A stretch of 64,000 nt of DNA from Chitinimonas koreensis (GCF_014353015.1 NZ_CP060704.1:1079001-1143000); one strand, 5' to 3'; positions 36,356 to 45,176 are shown, numbered from the stretch's first letter. A program made the numbers and translations. Notes: generated from the letters alone by a model not told the origin.

Positions 36356-37168
36356 ATGAGCGGCATTCTGAACGGCGGCATCGGCAATCGGCTCGATGGC
36401 GCGCTGGCCGTCGAGTACGGCCCCAAGATGGGCAATCACCAATTCAAGAGCGCCCACCTCACCGACAACGCCAAGCAGGACCTCAAGCAGGTCGCGGCGT
36501 TCATGGACAAGCACCCGGACGTGTTCGGCAAGCCCGATTCCGGCTCCTGGGCCAAGGAGCTCGACGAGGACAATTTCCTCGACGACAAGGAAACCCACGC
36601 CTTCGAGAAGGGCATCTCGATGTTCAAGGACGCCCAGCCCAGCGGCGGCGGCTACGGCATCGGCGACGACGAGGGCGGCGGCGACGACTTCTCTTCGTCC
36701 GGCTCGGGCCGCGGCCGCAAGAGCGAATCGCTGACCGGCGACCCGTTCATCGACGAGCTGATCAAGCGCCTGATGGGCAACGACAACGAGAAATCGCACA
36801 CCTCGCCGTCCAAGGCGCTGGCGGCGGCCGACCGGCTGGACGGCTCGATCACGCCCAAGGACGGCGACGAGAGCGGCGACAAGGGCGGCTACTTCTCGCC
36901 CGAATCGGCCAAGGAACTGAAGTCGGTGGCGCGCTACATGGACGCCAACCCGGACAAGTTCGGCGTGCCCGATTCCGGCTCGTGGACCAAGGAGCTGGGC
37001 GAGGACAACTTCCTCAACAAGGAAGAGTTCAACAAGTTCAAGACCGCGATCGCCGACGTCAAGGACGGCATCTACGACAACGCCTTCGGCTACGGCGACG
37101 GGACGTTCGGCTCGAACGACGACGCCCAGGCCGCCGGCCGCAGCGTGGTGCACCAGTTGTTCGGCTGA
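36356..37168 (+). CDS. Harpin-like T3SS secreted protein
   Basis: A 270-residue, acidic, glycine-rich, Cys-free protein at the hrpZ/hrpN position. It carries two copies of a ~40-residue module: VAAFMDKHPDVFGKPDSGSW...EDNFLDDKETHAFEKGI (about 46-87) and VARYMDANPDKFGVPDSGSW...EDNFLNKEEFNKFKTAI (about 184-225). The module resembles the C-terminal MDKYPEVFGKP...SW region of Erwinia HrpN and repeats in HrpF/NolX-type proteins. Between the copies is a Gly/Ser/Asp-rich linker. Harpins are secreted by the T3SS, elicit plant responses and help translocation. It is likely co-transcribed with the pilin and SctI. Confidence 0.68.
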   Translation: MSGILNGGIGNRLDGALAVEYGPKMGNHQFKSAHLTDNAKQDLKQVAAFMDKHPDVFGKPDSGSWAKELDEDNFLDDKETHAFEKGISMFKDAQPSGGGYGIGDDEGGGDDFSSSGSGRGRKSESLTGDPFIDELIKRLMGNDNEKSHTSPSKALAAADRLDGSITPKDGDESGDKGGYFSPESAKELKSVARYMDANPDKFGVPDSGSWTKELGEDNFLNKEEFNKFKTAIADVKDGIYDNAFGYGDGTFGSNDDAQAAGRSVVHQLFG

Positions 37169-37272
37169 TCCCGGCCATCGTCCGGCGGGCGGCTGGCCGC
37201 CGCCCCGCTGGCTTTTTCCGTAGTGCGTTCTCGCTTGCGGCCCGTGTGCCGGCGGCGAGAGGGAGGTTTCCC

Positions 37273-37641
37273 ATGGGCCTGACCATTTCCACCGTGCCCG
37301 GCGTCGGCGAGGCGAGCGCGCCGACCGATGCCTTCGCCCGTCCGCCGGCCCCCGCGCCCGAGGACGTGGCGCTGTTCCAGTCGCTGCGCGCGCCGGCCGA
37401 CGGCCAGGCCGATACGCTGGGCGCGCGCCTGTTGGGCGGCATCAAGCAGGCGTCCGAGCACCTGCAGCAGCGTTCCAACGAGTTCGAGCGCTCGGTGCGC
37501 AGCGCGCAGCGCTCGCTCGATCCGGTCGAGATGCTCAAGACCGCCCACCTGCTCGCCAACTACAACCAGGAGACGATGGTCACCGCCAAGGTGGTGAACA
37601 AGGCCACCCAGTCCCTGGACCAGCTCAGCAAGCTGCAATGA
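37273..37641 (+). CDS. sctI: T3SS inner rod protein SctI (HrpB/HrpB2-like)
   Basis: A 122-residue protein: a variable Pro/Ala-rich N-terminus, then a helical C-terminal half (LLGGIKQASEHLQQRSNEFERSV, DPVEMLKTAHLLANYNQETMVTAKVVNKATQSLDQLSKLQ) typical of the SctI/YscI/HrpB inner rod family, which joins the export gate to the needle or pilus. The stop overlaps the sctJ start (ATGA). ATG 37273 follows GGGAGGTTTCCC. Confidence 0.82.
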   Translation: MGLTISTVPGVGEASAPTDAFARPPAPAPEDVALFQSLRAPADGQADTLGARLLGGIKQASEHLQQRSNEFERSVRSAQRSLDPVEMLKTAHLLANYNQETMVTAKVVNKATQSLDQLSKLQ

Positions 37642-38516
37642 CGGCCGCCGCCCGTCCGTCCTCGCGCTGGCTGGCGCTCGCGCTGGTGCTCGCCCTGGCC
37701 GGCTGCGGCGGCCGGGTCGACCTGCAGAGCGGCCTGTCGGACGAGGAGGCCAACGACATCATCGCGGTGCTGCGCGACGGCGGCATCGACGCCGGCAAGC
37801 GCACGCTGAAGGAAGGCTATGCCGTGGCGGTCGAGGAGGCCGAGCTCGGCCGCGCGGTCAACCTCCTGCACGCGCACGGCCTGCCGCGGCGGCGCTACGA
37901 GCGCATGGGCGACATCTTCAAGAAGGAAGGGATGATCTCGACCCCGCTCGAGGAGCGCGCGCGCTACCTGTACGCGCTGTCGCAGGAACTCGAACATACC
38001 CTGGGCCAGATCGACGGCGTGGTGGTGGCGCGCGTGCACGTGGTGCTGCCCGACCGGGTGGCGCCGGGCGAGCCGCTGCTGCCGTCCTCGGCCGCGGTGT
38101 TCATCAAGCACCAGGCCACGCTCGACCCGGACCTGGTGCAGCCGCGCGTGCGCCACCTGGTCACCGCCAGCATCCCGGGCCTGGCGCAGGCCGGCCGCGA
38201 CAAGGTGTCGGTGGTGTTCATGCCGGTGGCCGAGGTGGCCTCGCCGGTGCGCTGGCGCACGGTCGGGCCGTTCCAGGTGACCGAATCCTCGGCCGCGGCG
38301 CTGCAGGCCACGCTGATCGGCGGCGGCCTGCTGGGCCTCGTCGCGGTCGCGCTGGCGCTCGGCTGGCGCCGGCTCGGCCTGGGCCGCTGGCTGCGCGGGC
38401 GCAGCGCGGCGGATTCGGGCGAGCGGCCGGCCGATGCGGCCGCCGCGGCGGCTGCGGGCGTCGCCACGCCGGGCGGCGTCGCTCCGGTGGCCGAAGCCCG
38501 GGCCGGCTCGTCATGA
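37638..38516 (+). CDS. sctJ: T3SS inner-membrane ring lipoprotein SctJ (HrcJ)
   Basis: A 292-residue lipoprotein of the YscJ/HrcJ/FliF family that forms the inner basal-body ring. The lipobox LALAGCGG is near residue 22, and the periplasmic ring domains contain LQSGLSDEEANDIIAVLRDGGIDAGK and VVVARVHVVLPDR. A C-terminal membrane helix (LIGGGLLGLVAVALALGW, about 230-248) is followed by a short Ala-rich cytoplasmic tail. ATGA overlaps bind it to sctI and sctK. Confidence 0.95.
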   Translation: MTAAARPSSRWLALALVLALAGCGGRVDLQSGLSDEEANDIIAVLRDGGIDAGKRTLKEGYAVAVEEAELGRAVNLLHAHGLPRRRYERMGDIFKKEGMISTPLEERARYLYALSQELEHTLGQIDGVVVARVHVVLPDRVAPGEPLLPSSAAVFIKHQATLDPDLVQPRVRHLVTASIPGLAQAGRDKVSVVFMPVAEVASPVRWRTVGPFQVTESSAAALQATLIGGGLLGLVAVALALGWRRLGLGRWLRGRSAADSGERPADAAAAAAAGVATPGGVAPVAEARAGSS

Positions 38517-39247
38517 ACGCGGCCGACGACGAGGCCTGGCTGGCGTTCTGGTACGCGCCCTGGCAGTCGGCCGAGCCGGGCTGGCTGGTCGACGACTGGG
38601 GCCGGGCCTTCCTGGCCGGCCTGGCGCAGGACGCGCTGGCGCCGCGGCTGGCCTACCCGGCCTGGTGCGCGCGCCACGGCTGGCCGCGGCCGCTGCCGGC
38701 CGAGGCCGATCCGCTCTGGCGCGGCTACTGCCTGGCGGCCGAGGCGACGCTGACGGCGGCATTGCGGCTGATCGGCGCGGCGGCGCTGGCCGGCGGGCAG
38801 GCGTCGCTGCGCGGCGCCGGCCTGCCGCCGGAATGGACGCCGGCCGAGCGCGAGGCCTGGCGCTGGGGCCGGCGCTACCGGCTGGCGCGGCCGCTCGATT
38901 GCGATCCGGCCGGCTGGCCGGCGATCCCGGCGCTGCTCGGCCTGGGCCTGCTGCGCCAGGCCATGGGCGGCGAGGCCGGGCCGCACTGGCCGCGGCTGGC
39001 GCTACGGATCGCGCCGCGCCAGGTGCAGGCCCTGCCGGCCGGTTCGCCGGCGCCGCGGCTCGACCAGGCCGGCCTGCGCCGGCTGTGCCGCGCGGCGCTG
39101 GCGCAGGCGCGGGCCGAGGCGACCGATGCGGGCATGTCCGATGGGGATGCGGCCGTCACCGAAGCGGCCGGCCATCTTCCAGCCGAACCGGTCGCCGCGA
39201 GCGAGCCGGCCGCTCACGTCCAGTCCGAACCCGCGGTCACGGCATGA
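38513..39247 (+). CDS. sctK: T3SS sorting-platform protein SctK (HrpD/HrpB4-like)
   Basis: A 244-residue protein between sctJ and sctL, the position of hrpD (Hrp1) or hrpB4 (Hrp2), the SctK component that links the cytoplasmic sorting platform to the inner ring. It is Trp/Ala/Leu-rich with LAFWYAPWQSAEPGWL at the N-terminus and PRLDQAGLRRLCRAALAQARAEA at the end of the folded part; the last 40 residues are low complexity. The family diverges strongly, so the assignment leans on synteny. Confidence 0.72.
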   Translation: MNAADDEAWLAFWYAPWQSAEPGWLVDDWGRAFLAGLAQDALAPRLAYPAWCARHGWPRPLPAEADPLWRGYCLAAEATLTAALRLIGAAALAGGQASLRGAGLPPEWTPAEREAWRWGRRYRLARPLDCDPAGWPAIPALLGLGLLRQAMGGEAGPHWPRLALRIAPRQVQALPAGSPAPRLDQAGLRRLCRAALAQARAEATDAGMSDGDAAVTEAAGHLPAEPVAASEPAAHVQSEPAVTA

Positions 39248-39311
39248 GCCGCCGCGCCTTCCCCATCGAATTCGACCGGCGGCCGTCCGCGCAGCCGGCA
39301 GGAGCACGGCC

Positions 39312-39983
39312 ATGAGCCTCGTCCGCACCCGCTATCGCACCGATCCGCTCGACCGCCCCTGGCAGGCCGAGGCGGTGGTTGGTCACGAATGGCTGGCCAG
39401 CCTGCGCAGCGCCGAGGACCTGGTGGCCGCCGGCCAGGCCGCGGCCGACCGGCTGATCGCCGCGGCCCGCGCCGAGGCCGAGGCGCTGCAGGCGCAGGCG
39501 CGCAGTGATGCCGCCGAGCGGCTGGCCGCGCTCGAGCGCGAGACCGAGGCGGCCGTCTGGGCCCGCGCCGCCGCGCTGTTCGATGCGCTGCAGGCCGCCC
39601 GCGCGGCCACCCTGCAGGCGCTGGAAGGCGAGCTGGTGGCGCTCGGCCAGTCGCTGCTGCAGGCGCTGGCCGGCCAGGTGGCCGAGGCCGACCGCGTGCT
39701 GCCGGTGGTGCGCGCGCTGCTGCTGGCCTTCCACGACGAGCGCGACGCGACGCTGTTCCTGCAGCCGGACGACCTGGCGCGCGTCGACGCGGCCGGCGCG
39801 GGCATCGGCGCCCAGCCGCCGTGGACGCTGGCGGCCGACCCGGCGCTGGCGCGCGGCCATTGCCGGCTGGAAAGCCCGATGGGGCTGGCCCGGGTGTCGT
39901 TCGACGGCCGGGTGGCGGCGCTGGCGGCGGCGCTGGCGCAGGCCGGCTCCGTGCCCGCACCGCCGGGGCGCGAAAGCCCGTAG
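39312..39983 (+). CDS. sctL: T3SS stator protein SctL (HrpE/HrcL)
   Basis: A 223-residue FliH/YscL/HrpE-family protein that binds and restrains the T3SS ATPase. It has a basic N-terminus, a long Ala-rich coiled coil (about residues 25-105: LVAAGQAAADRLIAAARAEAEALQAQARSDAAERL) and a C-terminal globular domain with PDDLARVDAAG and GHCRLESPMGLARVSFDGRVAALAAAL, the typical E-(S/T)-x-x-G-x-x-D/S ending. Its partner ATPase SctN is not in this window. Confidence 0.88.
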   Translation: MSLVRTRYRTDPLDRPWQAEAVVGHEWLASLRSAEDLVAAGQAAADRLIAAARAEAEALQAQARSDAAERLAALERETEAAVWARAAALFDALQAARAATLQALEGELVALGQSLLQALAGQVAEADRVLPVVRALLLAFHDERDATLFLQPDDLARVDAAGAGIGAQPPWTLAADPALARGHCRLESPMGLARVSFDGRVAALAAALAQAGSVPAPPGRESP

Positions 39984-40047
39984 CAGCGGCTTCAGCCGCG
40001 AAAGCGCCGGTTCCGTGCCCGCCCTTCGCGGCTGAAGCCGCGCCTGC
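39980..40047. repeat. REP-like inverted repeat inside the T3SS locus
   Basis: GTAGCAGCGGCTTCAGCCGCGAA and TTCGCGGCTGAAGCCGCGCCTGC, the same family as 9228-9297. It directly follows the sctL stop and precedes the next hrp box, separating two transcription units. Confidence 0.8.
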
Positions 40048-40130
40048 GGCGCCGGCTAAGTAGGTCGGGCCGTACGCCCGACAGCGATCCCGATTCATGC
40101 CACTGCCGAGCCCAAGTCCGCCGGCGCGAT

Positions 40131-40158
40131 GGAACCGCCGCACCGCCGCCGTCACTCA
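40131..40158 (+). promoter_or_regulatory. hrp box upstream of the hrpF-hrpG-sctC unit
   Basis: GGAACC at 40131-40136, a 15-nt spacer, TCACTCA at 40152-40158. It is 46 bp before the start at 40205. The hrpC-type operon of Hrp1 systems starts with an hrp box in the same place. Confidence 0.82.
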
Positions 40159-40204
40159 GCCTGTGCGCCGCAACGCCGGCGCCATCCACCCCGAGGAGCA
40201 CCCG

Positions 40205-40426
40205 ATGAGCCAGATCGATCCCGCCAGCCAGAGCCTGCAGAACCAGCTCGGCCACCTCAACCAGCAGCTCGCCGAGCAGTTCGCCACCATGGACCCGCTC
40301 GACGGCGAGGACCAGGACCAGATGCTGCTGCTGATGCGCCAGGTCGGCGCCACCGTGTGGGCGCACGGCACCCTGTTCAAGACCCGCAACGACATGGTCC
40401 AGGCCATCCTGAGCGAGATCCGCTGA
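40205..40426 (+). CDS. Small T3SS protein at the HrpF (Hrp1) position
   Basis: A 73-residue helical protein (MSQIDPASQSLQNQLGHLNQ...HGTLFKTRNDMVQAILSEIR). In Hrp1 loci the operon hrpF-hrpG-hrcC begins with a ~74-residue HrpF, needed for pilus/T3SS function and distinct from Xanthomonas HrpF. Size, position and the preceding hrp box agree. The C-terminal LFKTRNDMVQAIL also resembles needle-protein endings, so a SctF-like role remains possible. Confidence 0.6.
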   Translation: MSQIDPASQSLQNQLGHLNQQLAEQFATMDPLDGEDQDQMLLLMRQVGATVWAHGTLFKTRNDMVQAILSEIR

Positions 40427-40433
40427 GGCCGCC

Positions 40434-40838
40434 ATGATCCAGGACGCCGACGAATTCGAGGCCGCGCTCGACGCGCTGCGCCGCGGCGCGCTGGAGCGCG
40501 TCGACTGCACGGTGGACGGCTACGCCATCGCGCTGCTGCGCGACGACGACACGCTGTTCCTGCGCGGCCAGCTGCCGGGCTTCTCGGCCACCGCGCCGGC
40601 CGTGCTGCGGCAGGCCTTGCAGCTCGGCCTCGCCAGCGCCTTCCACTACGACGCCGGCCTGGCCTGCGCCAATTTCGACAAGTCGCTGTGGCTCACCCGC
40701 AGCCTGCCGGCCGAAGCCGGGCTCGATGCGCTGTCGGCCGAGGTCGAGCTGCTGCTCGAACAGCTCGACGTCTGGCGCGACAGCCTCGGCGTGACCGCCA
40801 CCATCCCCGTCGCGCAGGCGTTCGAGCGCTATTTCTGA
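40434..40838 (+). CDS. T3SS chaperone-like protein at the HrpG position
   Basis: A 134-residue acidic protein with the CesT/type III chaperone pattern: an N-terminal helix, alternating strands (VDCTVDGYAIALLRDDDTLFLRGQLP), then a helix, LWLTRSLPAEAGLDALSAEVELLLEQLDVWRDSL. In P. syringae, HrpG (~140 residues) has this chaperone-like fold and releases the HrcC expression block by binding HrpV. It lies 7 bp after the 40205 gene and 9 bp before sctC. Confidence 0.68.
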   Translation: MIQDADEFEAALDALRRGALERVDCTVDGYAIALLRDDDTLFLRGQLPGFSATAPAVLRQALQLGLASAFHYDAGLACANFDKSLWLTRSLPAEAGLDALSAEVELLLEQLDVWRDSLGVTATIPVAQAFERYF

Positions 40839-40847
40839 GGTCCGACC

Positions 40848-42466
40848 ATGCCCTTCCCCCGCTCGTTTCCGCGCCTGATCGCCGTGCTGCCGGCCGCCGT
40901 CGCGCTGGCGTTGGCGCCACCGGCCGAAGCCGCTGTGCCCGATACGCTGAAGGACGGCAGCTATGCCTACCAGGCCGCCAATGCGCCGCTGGCGCGCGTG
41001 CTCGGCGATTTCGCCGACAACTACGGCCTGACGCTGTCGCTGTCGCCGCGGCTCGGCAATCTCACCGTCAAGGGCCGCCAGCACGCCGCCAGCGGGGTCG
41101 ATTTCCTCGACCGGCTGGCGCTGCAGTACAAGCTGCAATGGTTCATCTATGGCGGCCGGCTGTACGTCAGCCCGCTCGACGATTTCGCCAGCGAGCGGGT
41201 CGAAGTCAGCGCCGAGGCCGCGCTGGCGCTCAAGCAGGCGCTGGCCGGCATGGGCGTGCTGGAAAGTAAGTTCGGCTGGGGCGAATTGCCCGACGACGGT
41301 GCCGTGCTGATCTCGGGGCCGAAGGAATACGTCAAGGTGATCCGCCAGCTGGTGACCGGCAGCGAGAAGCCCGGCACCGGCGACGCGCTGGTGTTCCGGC
41401 TCAAGTACGCCTCGGTCGAGGACCGCGAGATCAGCTACCGCGACCGCCGCATCGTCACGCCCGGCGTCGCCACCCTGCTGCGCACCATCGTCGGCGAGCG
41501 CGGCGAGACCGCCGACAAGGCCGGCAGCCCGCCGACCGGGCTGGCCTTCGGCCAGGCCGACATGGCCCAGGGCGCCCAGCAGGCGCGCCAGCGGCTCGGC
41601 TCCGCGCCGCGCGCCAGCCGCATCGCCGCCGACGTGCGGCTCAACGCGGTGGTGATCCGCGATTCGCCCGGCCGGCGCGAGTTCTACCGCCGGCTGATCG
41701 AAGAGCTCGACGCGCCGCAGCGGCTGGTCGAGATCGAGGCGATGATCGTCGACATCGATCGCGACAAGCTGACCGACATCGGCGCCGAGTTCACCCTCGC
41801 CGGCCGCCACGGCCGCTACGAGCTCGGCGACGCCGGCCGGGCGGACACCGTGCTGGGCAGCACGACGCTGCTGCTCAACAACTTCGACCGCTTCTACGTG
41901 CGCCTGCGCGCGCTGGAGGAGAACGGCGAGGCCAAGGTGTTGGCGCGGCCGGCCATCATGACCATGGACAACATGAGCGCGGTGCTGGACCTGAGCAAGA
42001 CCACCTACCTCAAGGTGGTCGGCGAGCGGGTGGCCGACGCCAAGGAGATCACCGCCGGCACCATGCTGCGGGTGACGCCGCGGCTGATCGGCGAGGGCGA
42101 GGATGTGCAGGTGCAACTGGTGATCGACATCGAGGACGGCGACATCCAGGACCCGGACGCCAAGCGCGACGTGCCGACGGTGCAGCGCAGCACGGTGAGC
42201 ACCCAGGCGATCGTCGACGACAACCAGTCGCTGGTGATCGGCGGCTACAACGTCGAGCGCTTCAACCGCAACAACCGCAAGGTGCCGATCCTCGGCGACA
42301 TCCCCTCTTGGGCCGGCTGTTCCAGAGCGACCAGTCGGGCAACACCCGGCGCGAGCGGCTGTTCATCATCACTCCGCGCACCATCGACGCGACCCAGCCG
42401 GGCGCGCTGGCGGCGCGGGCGATGGAGGTGGCGATTCCGCTGGGGAAAGGGAAGGGGAAGAAGTGA
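40848..42466 (+). CDS. sctC: T3SS outer-membrane secretin SctC (HrcC), frameshifted near C-terminus
   Basis: Outer-membrane ring of the T3SS. A signal peptide (about residues 1-29) precedes N-domains (LARVLGDFADNYGLTLSLSPRLGNLTVKG; GAVLISGPKEYVKVIRQLVTG) and the secretin core (LVEIEAMIVDIDRDKLTDIGAEF, VLARPAIMTMDNMSAVLD, QAIVDDNQSLVIGGY). As read, the frame breaks after LGDIPS. Adding one C to the CCCC at 42302-42305 restores LGDIPLLGRLFQSDQSGNTRRERLFIITPRTI and a stop at 42464-42466, 539 residues in all. No pilotin (HrpT) gene follows. Confidence 0.92.
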
Positions 42467-42506
42467 GGTGTAGCCTGTGAGGTGTCAGGCGTGAGGGGTG
42501 AGGGGT

Positions 42507-42642
42507 AACCCCATCCCCCACCCAACCTCCCCTTGAAGGGGGAGGAGCAGGGCGTGTCAGGTTCGGTCGCCCGTGATCGTCAGACGTGTCGCAATGCAGC
42601 TCCCTCCCCTTCAAGGGGAGGGCCGGGTGGGGATGGGGTCAA
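42507..42642. repeat. Inverted pair of GC-rich palindromes, second copy
   Basis: AACCCCATCCCCCACCCAACCTCCCCTTGAAGGGGGAGG and CCCTCCCCTTCAAGGGGAGGGCCGGGTGGGGATGGGG facing each other. It has the same structure as 6822-6952 and separates convergent sctC and sigma-factor genes. Confidence 0.75.
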
Positions 42643-42688
42643 CACCTCGCCCCTTACCCCAAACACCTCACGCAGCGCTCTGCGCTGC

Positions 42689-43218
42689 TCAATTCAATAC
42701 CGCCTCCCGCAACTGCGCCCGCGCCCGCGACAGCCGCGAGCGCACCGTCCCGACCGGCACCTGCAGCAGGTTCGCCGCATCTTCGTAAGACAGATCCTCT
42801 TCCAGCACCAGTTCCAGCGTGCTGCGCATATCGCTCGGCAGCGCCGCCAGCGCATGCTCGGCGCGGCGCATCAGCTGCTGGTGCGCCACCTCGTCGGCCG
42901 GGTCGCTGCTGTTGCCCACGTGCTCGTCCAGCGCCGTTTCGTCCTCGAACTTGAAGCGCCGTTCCGGCGCCCGCGACAGATGGTGGCGGATCAGGTTCAT
43001 GGCGATGCCGAACAGCCAGCTCTCCGGCTTGGAGCCGCCGCGGAAGGTGTCCGAGCAGCGCAGCGCCTCGACGTAGGCGGCCTGCATCAGATCCTCGGCC
43101 TCGGCCGGGTTGCCCAGGTGCTTGCGGATGAAATGGAACAGCTTGCGGCCATGGCTGCGGGCCAGCGCCTCGACGTCGATGGTGATGGCGTGGGCGGGAT
43201 CTCGTACTGGGTGGTCAT
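42689..43218 (-). CDS. ECF sigma factor, candidate HrpL
   Basis: A 176-residue extracytoplasmic-function sigma factor. Region 2 is visible as FHFIRKHLGNPAEAEDLMQAAYVEALR ... SWLFGIAMNLIRHHL, and region 4 as LAALPSDMRSTLELVLEEDLSYEDAANLLQVPVGTVRSRLSRARAQL. It lies next to sctW-sctV, where hrpL sits in Hrp1 clusters, and hrp-box-like promoters surround it, so HrpL function is the best inference. The start ATG 43218 (after GAGGAATG) is one base out of frame; adding a G to the GGG at 43196-43198 gives MTTQYEIPAHAITIDVEAL. Otherwise the frame opens further upstream without a good site. No hrp box precedes its own gene. Confidence 0.82.
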
Positions 43219-43678
43219 GCGGGCATTCCTCGGGATGGATGACAGGGTTCGCCGCGATGCGACGACCCGCTTCCTTCTGCACGAGCAATGCCTGCTGCCG
43301 ATTTTGCTTAACTGTATGAATTTGAACGGTTAAAAATAGAACGGCCGTGCGCTTATTTCAGGATTTGTAAATTCCGTGTAAGCGGATTTTAGGATTTTGT
43401 TAGGGAATCGGGAGCGTTTTGGCGCATGGCCGGTGTCCGGTCCGGCGGGCTTCGGTGCGTTCACGGCGGAATCCGTACCCGCGGTGCCGGCCATAGGCCG
43501 GATTTCGACTCGACCGCATCGCGGAGCGGGATCGTCGCCCGGCCGACGCCCGGCCCGTGACCGTCGCAGCGGACGCCGCGACGAACCGCCCCCCGCGGCG
43601 GTTTCGAGCGACGGCGATGGAACTGCGGCGGCCCGGCGGTCACTCAAGCGCCGACATCCACTCCCGAGGCCCACCGCG
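43219..43678. promoter_or_regulatory. Divergent control region between the sigma gene and sctW
   Basis: 460 bp with an AT-rich core (43315-43400) and the hrp box at 43619. The minus-strand promoter of the sigma gene should lie here. A sigma-54-like pair on the minus strand (GGCA...TTGC, about 43286-43300) has an 11-nt instead of 10-nt gap and is not accepted. Confidence 0.4.
43619..43646 (+). promoter_or_regulatory. hrp box upstream of sctW
   Basis: GGAACT at 43619-43624, a 15-nt spacer, TCACTCA at 43640-43646. It is 32 bp before the sctW start. Confidence 0.78.
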
Positions 43679-44821
43679 ATGCAATCCACGATCGCCGCCA
43701 TTCCGCCCAATGCGGCCGCCGCCGCGCTCAACGCCGCGCTGGCGCCGGACCGCGCCGCCGCCTCGCGCGAGAACGGCCCCAGGCCGCTCGACGCCAACAC
43801 CGGCATGGACCCGCTCGGCGCCGGCGCCGAGGAATCGTCGCGCGCGCTGGAAGAGACCGCCGGCCGCCACAAGGTCCACCTCGAGCGGCGACGCTTCGGC
43901 AACAGGCGCGACGCCGAGCCGGTCAAGCGGATCGAGGAATTGCGCGAGATCCAGGCGATGGCCGAGACCGAGGAAGTGCAGATGCGGCTGGCCGACCTGG
44001 CGCGCCAGGCGCGCGACCGCGCCGGCCAGGGCGACCTCGGCGCCGACTGGCTGCGCCAGGCCGAGCCGGATCCGGTGGCGCGCGCGGCGGTGCTGGAGAT
44101 CGCCCAGGCCGGCGCCGAGGCGGCCGGCGAAGGCGAGGCCGCGGCGCGGCTGGAGCAACTGACCGCCGAGCTGTGGCAGGGCGAGGGCGACGCGATCCAG
44201 GCCGGCCTGCTCAAGGCCTCGTCGGCGCAGCACAGCGCCAACCAGCGGCTCTACTACGACGACGTGCTCGGCAATACGCGCCAGCCCGAGGAGTTGTTCG
44301 ACAAGCTGCGCGGCCACTTCGGCGACGGCGGCTTCCGCCGCGGCCTGGCCAGCCTGCGCCGCACCATGGCGGGCGAGCTGGCCGGCACCAATCCGGCGGT
44401 GAGCGGCGAGCGCCAGGGCCAGCTGATGATCGACCTGCAGCAGATCGCCACCATCCGCTCGCTGGTGGCGCAGGCCGACGATCTGCGCGGCCAGTTGCGC
44501 GAACGCGGCATCGAGACCGGGCCGGACGCGCTCAAGGTGGCCGAGTCGGTGTTCGGCCTGACCAGCGGGCCGCTGTTCGCCAAGACGCTGTTCAAGACGG
44601 TGGACGGCCTGCCGCGCGACGGCGCCAAGCAGCCGATCCCGCTCTACGCCGCCTTCCGCCGCTTCCTGTCGCAGACGCCGCTGGCGATCTGGGCCCAGGG
44701 CGGCGACGCCAAGCAGAAGGCGCTCGAGCATCTCGACATGCGGCTGGCGGCGCTGGCGCGCGCCGAGGCGGCCCAACTGGCCCAGGCCGCGCAACTGGCG
44801 CGCGCCGGCCAGCCGGCCTGA
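43679..44821 (+). CDS. sctW: T3SS gatekeeper SctW (HrpJ/YopN family)
   Basis: A 380-residue gatekeeper that controls the order of substrate secretion. The N-terminal ~100 residues are disordered and Ala/Pro-rich, as expected of a secreted signal. The HrpJ-like helical domain follows with KRIEELREIQAMAETEEVQMRLADLARQARD, YYDDVLGNTRQPEELFDKLRGHFG and GFRRGLASLRRTMAGELAGT; the TyeA-like C-terminal part includes LMIDLQQIATIRSLVAQADDL. The ATG 43679 is the first start after the hrp box, so the longer upstream frame was rejected. Confidence 0.82.
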   Translation: MQSTIAAIPPNAAAAALNAALAPDRAAASRENGPRPLDANTGMDPLGAGAEESSRALEETAGRHKVHLERRRFGNRRDAEPVKRIEELREIQAMAETEEVQMRLADLARQARDRAGQGDLGADWLRQAEPDPVARAAVLEIAQAGAEAAGEGEAAARLEQLTAELWQGEGDAIQAGLLKASSAQHSANQRLYYDDVLGNTRQPEELFDKLRGHFGDGGFRRGLASLRRTMAGELAGTNPAVSGERQGQLMIDLQQIATIRSLVAQADDLRGQLRERGIETGPDALKVAESVFGLTSGPLFAKTLFKTVDGLPRDGAKQPIPLYAAFRRFLSQTPLAIWAQGGDAKQKALEHLDMRLAALARAEAAQLAQAAQLARAGQPA

Positions 44822-44834
44822 GCGGGAGACGGCC

Positions 44835-45176
44835 ATGTCCACGCTCGACCTCAATGCGCTCGAACGCCTGGTCGACGCCGCGGCCCGGCTGCGCGGCGCC
44901 TACCTGCAGGTGGACGGCGTGCGCTCGCTCAAGCTCGCTCCGCACGGCGACGGCTGGCTGTTCGCGCTCGAAGTGGCCAACGGCGCCGCCAATGCCGGCC
45001 AGGTGGCCGAGCTGCTGACCCGCCGCTGGCTGATGCCGCGCGAATACGACGCGCTGCTGCTCGGCGCTAGCCCCAATGACGCGCTGATGCTGGTGCAGCG
45101 CATGCCGCGCGGCCCGCTCGACGCGGCCGGGCTGGCCGATGCGTATGGGGCGATGACGCGATTGCTGGGCGGTTGA
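44835..45176 (+). CDS. Small T3SS-locus protein, chaperone-like
   Basis: A 113-residue protein 13 bp after sctW. The mixed pattern LRGAYLQVDGVRSLKLAPHGDGWLFALEVANGAANAGQVAELLTRRW ... LMLVQRMPRG resembles class I T3SS chaperones. It could be the SctW chaperone, or functionally analogous to HrpV (115 residues in P. syringae), which is otherwise missing. Not recognisable as a named family. Confidence 0.5.
   Translation: MSTLDLNALERLVDAAARLRGAYLQVDGVRSLKLAPHGDGWLFALEVANGAANAGQVAELLTRRWLMPREYDALLLGASPNDALMLVQRMPRGPLDAAGLADAYGAMTRLLGG

Noticed and set aside
39244..39315. 23-codon ORF with ATGA overlaps to both sctK and sctL
   Set aside because: The overlaps are attractive, but the peptide (MSRRAFPIEFDRRPSAQ...) is very short, has no counterpart in other T3SS operons and could simply be spacer sequence.
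43284..43302. Sigma-54-like promoter for the ECF sigma gene on the minus strand
   Set aside because: GGCA and TTGC blocks exist about 70 bp upstream, but the GG to GC gap is 11 nt instead of the required 10, and flanking bases fit poorly.
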